Shown: piece after piece, positions 1-11,979 of the stretch
Layout: the number at the start of each line of letters is the position of its first letter
Position numbering within the stretch: position 1 is the first letter of the stretch
Assembly (NCBI GenBank): GCA_015179125.1
Contig: WHVA01000101.1
Coordinates: 124,001-188,000 of the forward strand
DNA length: 64,000 nucleotides
Source of the DNA: Gautieria morchelliformis
Lineage: Eukaryota; Basidiomycota; Agaricomycetes; Gomphales; Gomphaceae
Direction: 5' to 3'
Translations under genes and position numbers: made by a program
Notes under the pieces: model-generated
What the model saw: the letters and a program-made list of their open reading frames with translations, nothing else
What the model was told of the DNA's origin: nothing
Database searches by the model: none

Positions 1-1377
1 TTGTTTTTGCAATCCATCAGAAGTCCCCCAACCTTTCTCCTGCACAATCCCTAGTTCTACCAGCAGCCGCTCGCACAACTCAGAGTTGACTGGGTCGTGG
101 CTCTGCCCAGCGTCTGACTGTCCCGTCTGAAAAAGTGACCCCTTAAATTGGTCCGGTGCATGAAGACCTGGTGATTGTCTTTGATCCCCCAATGAAGGCG
201 GAAAGGTGGATATCATCCCCGGGAGCTCCCAAACGGGCTGCGCCGAGCACTCAGTCGATGCCTGACTCTCGACGCCCACACCACTGCCTGAGCCGGAAGC
301 ATACATATCTGGAAATGGCCCGCCGGAAGCTGGAGGTGGGGTTGAAAAGGCACTCTGGTAAACATGTGATACAGGAGTATCCTGGGGCTATTAGCAAGCC
401 AAAGGGGTGAGTGAGTACATCGACAGAATCTGACCGCCCGCAGCGACGTACTAAGAATACACTTTTATTGCTAGAGCCGCGATCGTCCATGACTCCACAA
501 GTTCGGCAAAGTTCTAGCAGTGCCCGTAATATGAACTGGCAACCTGGACCCAGAATAGACTTATTCTGCGTGAGATGGGTTGCTAGAGCCATCATGTGAT
601 CCTGCGCCTCCAGGCTAAGTCCTTCGTTTGGCGGACCATGGTCCCGAGTCACAGCTTCAGTTGGCTACCGTGACGTGAAGCGTCAGGACGCGGATGCGCT
701 TAGACAGGGAAAGCATACCTCAGGAGGCAGGGCCTATCCCATAAACGTTAGCAGGTCTGTCGTAGAAAATAATTACAAGGTCATCACCTACCGCTGGATT
801 CGCCTCCCAGTCATGCGTTGAGGACAGGATATCGCTTATCCTCGGTTCTGAAATATCCGAAGGGGGGGACATGCCAGATGACTGGGACTCTTGGCCTGGT
901 GAAGCTTGGTCGATAAATGTGTCATCAGATGCAGAGGATAGCCCGGCCGGATGGTTCAATGACGACAGAATACCCTCTAAATGCCGAATACGTCGCACAA
1001 GGCGAGCATTCTCTTGCATAAGGGTTCCGTCTGATCTACATGGACTAAGAATGTAACTGTATGTGTCACAACAAAGTGCTCACTTGGAGCGTTTCGTCTC
1101 CTTGATTCCTGTGGCAAGACAAACATAAACATACTAATCGTTCAGTACGAATAGCATTCCTTACCATCAGGGCATATGTCACTGAAAGGCCAACCAGAAA
1201 ATCAGCTGGTGAATGTAGAGAGAGAATCAGAACGAACGCGCAACCACGACGCGTACATGCGTCACACGGAAATATGCGTGAACACCGAATTTTCGACCTT
1301 CTACACTCACGACATGCTACAAGCCGAGAGTGGTCCATTATGCCTGACAAATTATCTGGTGATGATGGCGAATCCAT
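1..1377 (-). CDS. Zn2Cys6 fungal transcription factor, partial (C-terminus beyond the left edge)
   Basis: The first exon (start codon at 1377) carries a zinc binuclear cluster near residues 22-46: CRECRRSKIRC, then CDACTRRGC, with the last cysteine supplied by a later exon. This is the DNA-binding fold of Gal4-type nuclear regulators, which usually contact CGG half-sites. Small introns follow. An exon at about 720-1050 holds a basic coiled-coil linker (RLVRRIRHLEGIL) and a serine-rich stretch. The frame then stays open through 300-1 to the window edge, with a low-complexity Gly/Ser/Gln-rich segment, so the gene is cut by the window. Exact splice sites between 250 and 1240 are not all resolved, and the donor after the cluster exon is weak. 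No regulated pathway can be inferred. The family is clear from the cluster, the exon chain less so. Confidence 0.62.
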
Positions 1378-2597
1378 GTCGATACTGTGTTTACGTCTCG
1401 GGCTCTAGAAGGCGGGAGGATGTAGCGGTAACGAGTAACTGTAGAGAGTGAATGCCCAATTACGGAGTCTTATATGGAGTAATGTAACCGGGAGCACACA
1501 AATAAGGCCGGGACCCTGGGACATAACTTTGATTGAACAAGGAGTAGTAACCGTTGGCGCGCTAGATCTACTAGGGCACAGAATACACAGCCTCAGGTCG
1601 AAGCGAGTTGGGCGTCCACAGTCGCAGGAAAGGAGCTGGAGTTTGACGAGAAGCACGCGAGCGAGGCACGAACATGAGAAGGTCTCGGCTTGACGAGTGC
1701 GCCGGGAATTGCTGGCGCTTGATGATCCTTGATCGGAATTCTTGCGGAGGACACAATCCTCACACGGAGGCGGCCCGATAAGGTATTATTTCCGCCCCGT
1801 TCCGTTTCCGTTAGCAACCTTGTTGGGATGTGCAGGCAATGTATGTTTCGGACAATGCACGCGCCGAGGATGCCTCGAATACCATTGTCATGTCGCTGAG
1901 CAGCAATGCGTTTCCGAAGAAACACTATCAAAACAAACGAGACCCTTGTGTGGCAGACCTGACGCTTGCTTCTCTGATAATAAATGGTGATCGGTAAAAA
2001 TCTCGCACGAATAAAAATAGATGCCTGTCCTCACTCGTAGAGTTAATTAATCTTCCACACGTGTAGCGCTTCAAACTGACTGTCTCGGCCCGTGCCGTCA
2101 GGACCCTCTACAGCGAGAACGTCGAAGAGAAGCTGGATACATGAAGAACGGAAAGAGGCACCGGGAAATAAAACCGTGTAGCAGAACAGCCCCATATATG
2201 ACCCGGAGGAAAAAGAACGGTCGACCGGCACATACACTCAGATAGCGTGGAGGTCATGAAGCTGCGCCAAGCGAGGGGGGTGTTGGAGACAACTAGACCC
2301 TTTGAAGTCTGGTCCGACTGATGTCGTACTACCCAGGTGCAAGTATAAAATGCGGAGTAAATTATAACCACTCCGGTGCTGACAATCCACTCCAGACTGG
2401 ACGCACAGATCGTTCCTTCATCGCGCGGTTGGTTCAAGATGAGGCAGAGAACGTCCATAGGTTAAGAACCCGTAGAACAGTTTGGCGTCAATTCCAACTC
2501 CGTCACGGAATCAAACTGCGCTGAACTGCAGCGCAGACGATACTTGCTTACGCCACTTGAACACAATTTCCTCTGAGCTCCCTCTTCCCCGGCCAAC
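1378..2597. other. Intergenic, no gene recognised
   Basis: About 1.2 kb between the divergent Zn2Cys6 gene and vps1. Open frames here are short, overlap on both strands and resemble no family I know. It should contain both promoters, but no convincing TATA box or repeated motif stands out. Confidence 0.5.
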
Positions 2598-5415
2598 ATG
2601 ACGCAAAGTGGTCTTGGCCTAGAAATTGTATCTGTAATTAACAAGCTCCAGGATGTCTTTTCAGCCGTTGGCTCGTCTGCCGCTTCAATTGATCTTCCCC
2701 AAATTTGCGTGCTGGGGAGTCAAAGCAGTGGCAAAAGTAGTGTGTTAGAGGTGGGTGTCCAGTCCCGTCACCACCCTCCGTCTACCGACTCCCCACAGAA
2801 TATAGTAGGCAGAGATTTCTTACCGCGCGGGTCTGGCATTGTCACTCGACGACCGCTGGTGAGGTTCAAGTCCCGACATATGATTGGCATGGTCTCTGAT
2901 CTCAACAACCTCAGGTTCTGCAACTGATAAACCGGCCTGTTCCTGTTCGACCCGTTGCCAATGGTGTAGTTGGTTCGTACACGATAAACGAAGTATACTC
3001 TTTTGATAATGACACTGGCATGAAAAGCTGACAGTCAGAGACCGAACGGTGATGACTCTCAAATAAACGAGAACGAGTGGGGAGAGTTCCTCCATCTTCC
3101 CGGTGAGAAATTCTATGATTTTAGCAAGATACGCACGGAGATAGTACGAGATACCGAGGCGAAAACGGGAAAGAATGCGGGTGAGACATATTGAAGCCAG
3201 AACTCTTTCTGTCACCCATCATGACTTGCGTGCTTCGACAGGTATCTCGCCACAGCCTATTAATCTCCGTGTATTCTCCCCTCACGTTGTGACCCTTACG
3301 CTCGTCGATCTTCCTGGTCTGACTAAAGTACCTGTCGGCGATCAACCGAAGGATATCGAAAAACAAATTCGCGACATGCTTTTGAAATACATCTCTAGAC
3401 CTTCGTGTGTCATCTTAGCCGTGACAGCAGCAAATGTAGATTTGGCCAATTCAGATGGCTTAAAGATGGCAAGAGAGGTTGATCCAGAGGGTACCCGTAC
3501 AATTGGAGTATTGACCAAGGTTGATCTCATGTATGTTCCGAATTTCTGTTTTGGGCATTCTCATGCTAATTACCCCTGGCGTAACAGGGACCAGGGCACA
3601 GACGTTGTTGATATTCTTGCTGGACGAATTATTCCTCTAAGGCTGGGCTATGTCCCAGTAGTCAATCGTGGTCAGCGGGATATTGAGCAGTCCAAAACCA
3701 TCACTGTTGCATTAGAGAATGAACGACTGTTCTTTGAGAATCATCCTTCATACAAGAGCAAAAGCCAATACTGTGGTACTCCATTCCTGGCACGCAAACT
3801 GAACACTGTGAGTAAGGTTCTACGACCTTCGCCGTGGTATACTTAATGCATATTTTTATCTTAGATCCTAATGCACCACATTCGCGCAACGCTACCCGAC
3901 ATAAAAGCGCGCATAACGCAACAACAGCAGAAATATACTGCCGAGTTGCAGACTCTTGGTGGAGCAATGGGCGATAATTCCGGGAACGTTGTTCTTTCTG
4001 TTATCACTGAGTTCACTTCCGAATTCCGAACGGTCATCGACGGAAATACAAACGACCTCTCCCTCAACGAACTTTCGGGTGGTGCAAGAATAAGCTTCGT
4101 GTTCCACGAATTGTTCAACAACGGCGTCAAAGCCATAGATCCTTTTGATCAAGTGAAAGATGGGGACATTCGGACGATCTTATACAACTCATCGGTAGGT
4201 CCCACATATACGGAACTTGTCGTGAAAATGTAAATTGGTCACCTTTCAGGGTTCGACGCCGGCTCTTTTCGTCGGCACCACTGCATTTGAAGTCATTGTC
4301 AAGCAGCAGATTAAGCGACTTGAGGATCCCGGCCTGAAATGTTGTCAATTGGTTTATGATGAACTCATTCGCATATTAGGACAACTACTTTCAAAGATTG
4401 TGTGTACTTTTGTTTATTTTCGGTCAGACGCTACTGTTCAATTCTAACTATGTTCTGCAGCAAGTATTTAGACGATATCCCGCTTTACGAGAACGGTTTA
4501 ACGCTGTCGTGGTCGCATTCTTCAAAAAGGCCATGACACCCACTACCAAGCTTGTCTCGGATTTGGTCGCGTACGTCTTCTACAACTTCTACCGTGTTAA
4601 ATCTTATCTTATGAGCCTCATGTTTAAAGCATGCAAGCCTGCTATGTCAATACTACTCATCCAGATTTCTTAAACGGTCACAGGGTGTGTATTTTATTAG
4701 TCTATAGAAACCCTTGTCTAATGTTATCAGGCAACATCGATTGTCACGGAGCGATTGAATGCAAACAAGCCAGCACCAGCAGCCGATAACCCGAAATCTG
4801 GCAAGCTTGCCCCTGGTACCATCAACAATAACAAGGACTTGGACGTCGACCTTAGGAAGGAAGAACCCAGTTTCTTTGGTTCGTTTTTCTCGGGGGCTAA
4901 AGGAGCCACTGTTAAAAAGAAGGGACAACCGACTATGGAGGCTGTGAATATGCACTCTAATATCTTGCCGGGGTGTTATTATGACTAATATCACCTCAGC
5001 CACCAGCCATTATCAGACCACAAGCAGCGTTGAGCGAGCGAGAGACTATGGAAACAGAAGTCATCAGTGAGGCTCCCAGCAACATCAGCTTCGTTTCCAC
5101 TGACCACTCCGCAGAGCTTCTCATTCACTCGTATTTCAACATTGTGAAGCGCGAGATGATCGACATGGTTCCCAAAGCTATCTCGCTGACCCTCGTCAAT
5201 CACTCGAAAGAAGCTTTGCAGCGCGAGCTTCTGGAAGAGCTTTATAAGCCTGAGGTCCTAGACGAGCTTCTAAAGGAATCGGACTTCGTTGTCAACCGGA
5301 GAAAGGAGGTCGTCTCGATGGTGCAGGCTCTTAATAAGGCGGAGGAGTAAGTCACTTTGCTCTTAAATCATGCGATGTCGCTGAGACGTGTCCCAGGATC
5401 GTGGCTGGCGTGTAG
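2598..5415 (+). CDS. vps1: Vps1 dynamin-like GTPase (vacuolar sorting, peroxisome fission)
   Basis: Large GTPase of the dynamin family that pinches membranes in Golgi-to-vacuole traffic, endocytosis and peroxisome division. The start is followed by the family N-terminus (INKLQDVF), the P-loop GSQSSGKSS, switch sequence [22 protein letters not shown] (G3) and TKVD (G4). The dynamin middle domain follows ([10 protein letters not shown] and [12 protein letters not shown] in the variable insert), then the C-terminal GTPase effector domain ([18 protein letters not shown]). About a dozen short GT-AG introns interrupt it, for example 2751-2798 and 2859-2914. The last tiny exon encodes IVAGV and stop at 5413-5415. 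There is no pleckstrin-homology domain, as expected for Vps1. The variable insert and order fit Vps1 better than Dnm1. The intron at 5067-5114 is 48 bp and free of stops. It is convergent with hat1, 115 bp between stop codons. Confidence 0.95.
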
Positions 5416-5530
5416 AGGATGCAGGCATCTCGCTGATTAACACACTCACTATGCGTATATGGATATAATACCTTTTGCTGTGTCCACACTACTTATATAT
5501 TTTCATCTGTCTCCCTGAGATTCAGCGAAT

Positions 5531-7431
5531 TCATTGAACCCTTGCTAATATCTGCTGGTAGCCTTCCCGCACATTCTGATACGTAGCTTCTAATTTCTCA
5601 ATTCGGTCGTCTTTATCCAGTTGCACCAGTGCGTCCTATTATAAAGTGTAAGCCGGATCAACAAAATCAAACGACTGATGCCCACATAGTTGAATCGATA
5701 CAGTCGTTCTTTGACCTGTGAGTGGCCATGATCATTAGGGGAAGACATTGATTTCGAAGGTATCTGTCATTTACCTGGAGGCGGAAGGCTCGTGTGGCCT
5801 TGATATCCTGGGGCTGAAGCGAGCGCAAGATAAGCATCTCCACGAGTCGCTGAAATTGCCGCTTTGCCACGTGCAATACCGTCATTCAGTGCCGGGTCCA
5901 ATGCAGAACGTCGATCAGGGTAGCTTACCTTGGCTATCTTCATTTGCACCCTCCACTTCTCGGCCCATGCTTTGTCAGCGGGCGGGCCCAGCTTACCGCT
6001 GGGGTGTGCAGAGCCCTCGCGTGTGAAGGCCTCGTTAGCGAGAAGCATCTGAAGATCATTTTTGTCACGTAAATCCTCGAAGGCTTCGGCCGGATCCTCG
6101 ATTGTGAGTTCGAGAACGTCATCGCGGGTCAGAAGATATCGGTACAAGGCGTCGTAGAGCTCGGCTGCAAGCATGGATATTAGACCAGACGGACAAGGAC
6201 TGCGAGGCCACATACAACCATGGCCGTGTCGTTGGTAAGGGGGAAGAATTACAAATTGGCTACAAGGGTGAGGACCATCAAAGCAGGCTGACGAAAAATC
6301 CAGAACCCACCTCAGCCGCAGCCGAATTTTGTCTGGCCAGCACCAGAATGGATATAGGGACGAATACCCCACGAAATGGTATATATCGGTGCCGTTCGCA
6401 TCTTTTCGCCGGCGTCTTTCATACCTGTCCATAGCCCAGTTGGTCTCAGCAGCGCAAGGCGACAGCAGGGTACGCACAAGACTACAAATTCCCACCGGTC
6501 ATCATCCTCCTGGATGTACGACCCTGCCTCGATATATAATAATATGAAAAGCTGCATCCGCCGATGATAATCCCTAAACCCGGGCGTCGCCATCGTTGCC
6601 TGCAATCGCGCAGCAACCGTACATAAGTCAGAGGTCCGTGAGGATCATGATGCACACTTGGTATCATATCACGCCAGACGTCCACAGGACACTCACATGA
6701 TACACTTCAAACACGACAGCGTCGTCCGCGTCTTCATCAACAGGCTCGACTGCGCGGGTCTTGCCCTTCCCTTTACCTATACCCGGCGTCCGGCGCGTGT
6801 ACGACGCGATTTTCGTGCCGGGCGGGCGAAAGGTAGTCGCGTCGCGTTCAACCCCTTTTAAGAACTCCCCTTCGGATTTGAGGTAGTCTGGAGAGCGTGA
6901 GTGTGAGGTACCGGGGGGATGGAAAGGAGCTTGTCGGACCTGAGGGAATAAACTTATACAGCGTCCCCTCAATGTCGTCGGCTGTTTTAGGGAGTCTTGT
7001 CGATTGCTTCACGGACAGGAACTGCGCGAGTGAGCCGGACGCGAATTTAAGCTAGGACAGTCCATGGGTTTGTGTTAATGTCATTATCTGTTCACGAAGC
7101 ACAGACTGGCGCACGTCGACTCGTAAATCCTGATACCCATATATCTTCTCCTCGTCCCCAAATATCTAACAAGAACATAAAATGGCATTTAGCAGGTGGG
7201 TGTGGACACCGCGTACCGGATATGTGAATGTAGGATGAAAGTCCTCATATGACTCGTCGCTGCCCAGAAGATCCTTGTCTTCCTTCGCACGTACTGCAAG
7301 TAAAGGTGGGTGAGGGCATGAGTGCTTGCACAATGGTGTGAGTGGCCATCAATGCCAGCTTACGTACCTAGCGACAAATGTAGAGCATCGTTCGAGTTAG
7401 CAGACCACACTGGGGAATCAGCGTTCGCCAT
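5531..7431 (-). CDS. hat1: Hat1, catalytic subunit of type B histone acetyltransferase
   Basis: Acetylates newly made histone H4 (Lys5, Lys12) before nuclear import, with the Hat2/RbAp46 partner. Read on the minus strand from a start at 7431 (MANADSPVW). The N-terminal domain contains DDIEGTLYKFIP and EFLKGVERDATTFRPPGTK. The GNAT core holds PGFRDYHRRMQLFILLYIE, the conserved acidic strand IQEDDDRWEFVV, TDIYHFVGYSSLYPF and PDKIRLRLSQFVILPPYQ. The acetyl-CoA loop QRHGHG follows (Q/R-x-x-G-x-G). ELTIEDPAEAFEDLRDKND is the family signature. The C-terminal helical part (QDIKATRAFRLQVKERLYR) ends after REGYQQILARVQ at 5531. At least nine short introns are present. I saw no frame problem. Glutathione reductase, same strand, ends 150 bp upstream of this start, so the hat1 promoter must be very compact or overlap that gene. 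Confidence 0.93.
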
Positions 7432-7581
7432 AACTTAGACTGGTTCGGGGCAGAATACTTCCGTGGACCTTTGCCGAAAATTAAGCTAAAGCTTAAACAG
7501 GAAACTCATTCCGGACGTGGCAAATTAACATTCTATTCAACAATAGAGCTACATGATAATATCTTGCACTACACACAGTTC

Positions 7582-9415
7582 TCACCGCAGGGTTACGAGT
7601 TCTGCCATAGGCCAATGCAATCAACGGACAACGCGTGAAGCAAAAGCGCTGCAACATACCTTCTGAAGATCTATAGTGAGAAAAGGTCAGAATACGAGTA
7701 CGTTAGGTGCGGAGAAGGGGCTCACGTTGGATGGATCGCGACTGTATCATCAAAGTCTTGCTTCGTGGCTACACAAGGCATCAAGCACAGTACCATTGCT
7801 GAAGCATATTACTCACCGCCCATCTTGACAGCCACAGCAAACCCTTGTGTAACCTCATCGCTGCCAACCCCAATGATATGCATACCCACGACCTTTTCCT
7901 CCTCACCGACAACGATGAGCTTGTACACGCTCGGCTCCTTGTGTGCCTCGGGAAGCATCGAAAAGTACAGCGCGCGGAAGGTCGATTTGTCTGTGTAAGG
8001 TATCAATGTGCGAGCACACTCGCGGCGCTATGTTACGCACAGATTTTGACCGCATCGCCGTACTTCTCACGCGCCTCGGGCTCTGTCAGACCTACCGTCC
8101 CGATAGGTGGATGCCTAGGGTCGCTCATGGGTGAAAAGACTAAGGAGAAAGAGAGGTAAGGAACGCACGAGAACACGACCGTCGGGATATTCGTATAATC
8201 AAGCTTTTCGTTCTTGAACTTGGCGGGCCGAACAGTCTGTTTGCAAGTCGCCTGCCCGCCGCGATCGCAACGGGGGTGAGGAGCGCATGACCCGCGACGT
8301 CGCCGATCGCAGTGACGCCCTGCACAGTCGTGTTCTGGTACTCATCGACAACGATGTCGCCCTTTGCATTGACCTTGACACCCGCTTTGTCAAGCCCCAG
8401 ATCAGCGGTATTCGCGTGGCGCCCGATGGCCCAGAGAAGCGTATCCACTTCTATTTTCTCCCCCGAGTCGGTGTGCACGGTGAGTGGCCCGCCCTTCTGT
8501 CCCTCCACACGCACAACATTCGTGTTCTTGTGTATATTTAAGCCAACGTGCTCCATCCAGTTCGTCAGCGTGTCCTGCATCATCGGATCGAATGTCCTTA
8601 GAACGTGTTCCTTCCTGATGAGGAGGTGGGTCTCCGCGCCGGGCTCCGAGGCTAGGGTGTGGAAGATGCCTGCGAGCTCGACGGCGATATAACCCGCGCC
8701 GACGACCGCGACGCGTTTCGGCTGGGTTTCGAGGTCGAAGAAGCCGTCAGAGTCGATGCCCAGCTCGGCGCCAGGTAGATTCTGGGGGAGTGTTGGGGTG
8801 CCTCCGACGGCAACACATATCTGGTCCGCTTCAAGGATATACTTTGTGCCGTCTGGACGGGAAACCTCGACGGTATGGGGGTCCTTGAAGCGTGCCCAAC
8901 CCTCGTGGTGCTCGACCTTGTCCTTGACGAGATTGGCCTCGTAGATGCCGTTCAGCCTCCTGATGTAAGCGTCGCGCTGTAATTTAAAGGAACCCCAGTC
9001 GAATTTGGGACTGGGTTGGGCAAGTGCGAAGGATGGCCCTGCTCTGATCTTGTCTGCAATATCGGCAGCATGCCACATAATCTATCGTGAAACGCGTGAG
9101 ATAGCGAGGGAATTTGGGGTGAGAACGGACCTTTTTGGGTACGCAGCCTTTGGGGAAGCAGGTTGATTGGTGTCAAGGCGGTATGCGGTAAGTTGAGTTC
9201 TCACCAACGTTAACACATGTGCCGCCCAATCTATCGGTAGCCTCGATCAAGGCAACCTTCTTGCCATACGAAGCAGCGCGCCTCTACCCCCGAGCATGAG
9301 CTGGCGACAAGAAAAGGGCGTCTGTGTCTCTTACCGAGGCACCCATGCCGCCACTCCCACCACCGATAACAATAAAATCATAGCGTCCTGGAGTAGGGGC
9401 ACTAACTGGAGGCAT
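7582..9415 (-). CDS. glr1: Glutathione reductase (NADPH), with one apparent frameshift
   Basis: Flavoenzyme that reduces GSSG to GSH with NADPH, in cytosol and often mitochondria. From the start at 9415 the order is: FAD Rossmann motif [16 protein letters not shown]; the redox disulfide region [13 protein letters not shown]; the NADPH-binding motif [16 protein letters not shown] with downstream [13 protein letters not shown]; the second FAD contact [20 protein letters not shown]; and the dimer-interface domain with the catalytic HPTSSEE near the end (the His/Glu pair). Introns include one after GMGAS and one inside HPT. Between the codons for LFGP and KFKNEKLDY (near 8221-8232) the reading frame slips by one base, as if one C were missing from the CCCGCC run. 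The following exons again match the family in a consistent frame. This may be a sequencing or assembly slip or a real lesion. Length is about 470 residues, normal for the family. Confidence 0.9.
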
Positions 9416-11979
9416 AGTTCGAAAAGCGCGCGTGATCTACAGCGACGGAACGGCTGAGCACGCAAACAATGGACACACGCCACTTACCTGGGTTATTCGC
9501 CGATGGGTGTGTCGCAGAGACGCCAGGTTAGAGAGAAGAAACGGTGGTCGAGAGAAAGCTAGACTACAGGCAGCGTTGTGGTGCGTAATAAGCGCCAGAC
9601 TTTGTCAGATTTGTCAGCTACGGCCTTACTAAGGCCGGTTAAACCCGGAGTATCAGTGCGACCCGTCATGCGTATTGACGTTGGCTGGATGGTCGCGCTG
9701 CGATTTGCGATTTGACACTGTATGCAAAGTTGCCAGGAAGTTGCCAGGGTGGCGACCAAGATCCTTTCTCTAGCAAAGCTCATGGTCTGGGGCAGCGATT
9801 GTTGGTTAGAAGCATACTGTGATCTGAAGATCCAACGCGGCACTTCGGCACAATGACGCGTCGTACTCGTCGATAAGATAGATAGATTATAATTAGTAAG
9901 GCTTTCATGTATATAAGGCGAGCGAAGATCGCTGCTGATCATCACATCAACCCCGTATACTACCCTAATCCTACTTCGACCATCATCTTCCAGAGGGTGT
10001 TATACACATCCCACTGGCACTTGATGCATTCCCGATGGACTTGGGGATGGCAAATTTAAGTTGGAAATAGGTGTATCATGATCCTCATCTCCAGTTATCA
10101 ATCCATCCCATTGCGGACATCATGGAGATGAGGGTCATGGGATATTTCTGGCAACGATCTCCCAGCCAGGTGGAAACAGTTGAAACTGAGGCTGAAGGGG
10201 AGTTAATCCGTCGAACAATCGACTTGGTCGCCATCGGAGGATTTAGAAAGCCAGCCGTCGACTATGCGTTGTCGTGTTCCAAGATGCAACCACTGGTGCG
10301 CAAGGCGGCGTCGAGCCGGTCTGCATACTCGATATCGACTACATGGACTTGGAGGGCATCGCATACAGTCTTTCTTCGCTGCTCAGGCTGACGTCGAGAT
10401 GCTGATGCCACAAACTGCCTCTTGTGGCTGACAGACCGGTATATAGGCCGGGGTCAATCAAAGAAATGCTCTAGCTGTTGGCAACCCTCTGTCAAGCTGG
10501 ATTCTTCTGGAAGCGGCGGCGACACAAGCTCCAGAGTCGAGGAGCATCTAAGTGTGAAAGGCAAGAGAACAGCAATCGTGGCACAAATGTGTTCTTTTCG
10601 TCCAAGTAGGATTGCCAACACTACTGTCAGACCCCCCAGTGAGCTTTCCTTGACACTTTACTAGGCCAATCAAAACCATATCTCTTTCTTGACCCAATGT
10701 TGACGGTAGAGTTCTCGAACAGCACACCTCGGTCTAGCATATACGGTGTCAAGCTTGAGCCAGTTGCATACAATATCTGTGTCCCATCGGAGCAATATTG
10801 TACGCGCATAGGGTTTCTAGGTAGGAAATGCGGGGTTGGACCTGTCGGGAACTGTCGGATCGGCTGTCTTATACACGGGGAGCGCCGTTTGGTTGTTTTC
10901 TTCATGCCTTGTCTGGGCCGGAAGGGCTACAATGCTTAGTTGCAGATACCTGTTCGTGTTGTGATTCACTCATGGGCCGTGAAGGACACGCATAGGACAT
11001 TTCCAAAGTAAGGCGCCAGAAAGAGATGTCGAGCAGGGTAGAGTATTCAGTGAAGGATAATGAACGGCTCGCGGCGCGCAAAGCTAGGTATGTATACGAA
11101 TGGAAGGATTCGAAACATCTTAATCTAGGGGTGATATTGATAGCGAGGCGCGGGAATGAATGTTGCGGGTGGCGTATGTGCACAACATATGCGCAGCATT
11201 GTATGATGACGGCATGTTTCTTCTCAGCGTCAGGGAGCGCAGGAGCAGAACTGCGCAAGAGTGCAAGGTATGAAGCTTGCCACCTGGACGGTGGTATTCC
11301 CATGGCACATGAGGGTGACAGGGGAGTCAACGACCATCCAAGGCGGTATGGTTGGACTGTGGTTGGATTCTCATGGCAGGGTGGGGGTGCGCTGATCGGT
11401 CACTTCTCCTCATCAGCGCTGGGGCAGTTCCGGGGAGGTAAATATAGAATTCGCGGCAAATTTAGCCCCGTCTATTTCAGTACCTCGTACAAATATAACC
11501 AGCTGATAGACCTGCCGTCTATCAGCATCTAGTGCATCCCGGTGTGGAACCAGGTAACTCACTCACGCGAACGACCAGTCACATGCTGGGGTACGACTCG
11601 TAGACTCAGGGCTTGTGGCTGCACCGGGCAAGGGTGCGTGCCGGTGAGAGTTATATCCGGCAAGCGAAGCTCTGCTGCAAATTGGTACGGCTTCGATTTG
11701 CCATCTACGCGAGAAGATATGATAGATATGATAGCAGCAGCATGACACTCAGACAGCGAAGCGCCTCCAAGAATCCCGTCGCCAGGTATATATGGCGGCC
11801 TCGGACATGCTCGTTATGGTAACCATAGCTAGAAGCTCTTCGACCCATTTGCTTATGTGTCTGCCTCAAACTCCGCCATACAAAAGTCCGCTCCATCCCT
11901 TCCCTTTCTCGTTCCTCTTGCCAAGGGCCAAGTCTCATTATTCAAACTCCGTCACTCCACCATCCTCTCTCTTGCTTTC
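9416..11979. other. Gene-poor stretch, 2.5 kb
   Basis: No open frame here matches a family I recognise. The longer ones (minus 9559-9945, plus 10071-10391, minus 10627-10905, plus 11026-11532) lack domains, and most have no splice-supported neighbours. The part next to the glutathione reductase start (9416-9545) contains a clear intron (donor GTAAGT near 9487, acceptor CTGTAG near 9435). It joins in frame to an arginine-rich, mitochondrial-presequence-like stretch that lacks an ATG. The rest should hold the promoters of the two flanking genes. Confidence 0.45.
11787..11793 (+). promoter_or_regulatory. Possible TATA box of the gene at 11,980
   Basis: TATATAT lies about 190 bp upstream of the chosen ATG. 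It is followed by a pyrimidine-rich tract (11,890-11,979) of the kind that precedes start codons in highly expressed basidiomycete genes. Position only; no other support. Confidence 0.3.

Noticed and set aside
11026-11532. 168-residue plus frame
   Set aside because: No family resemblance, no splice partners, and a competing frame on the other strand.
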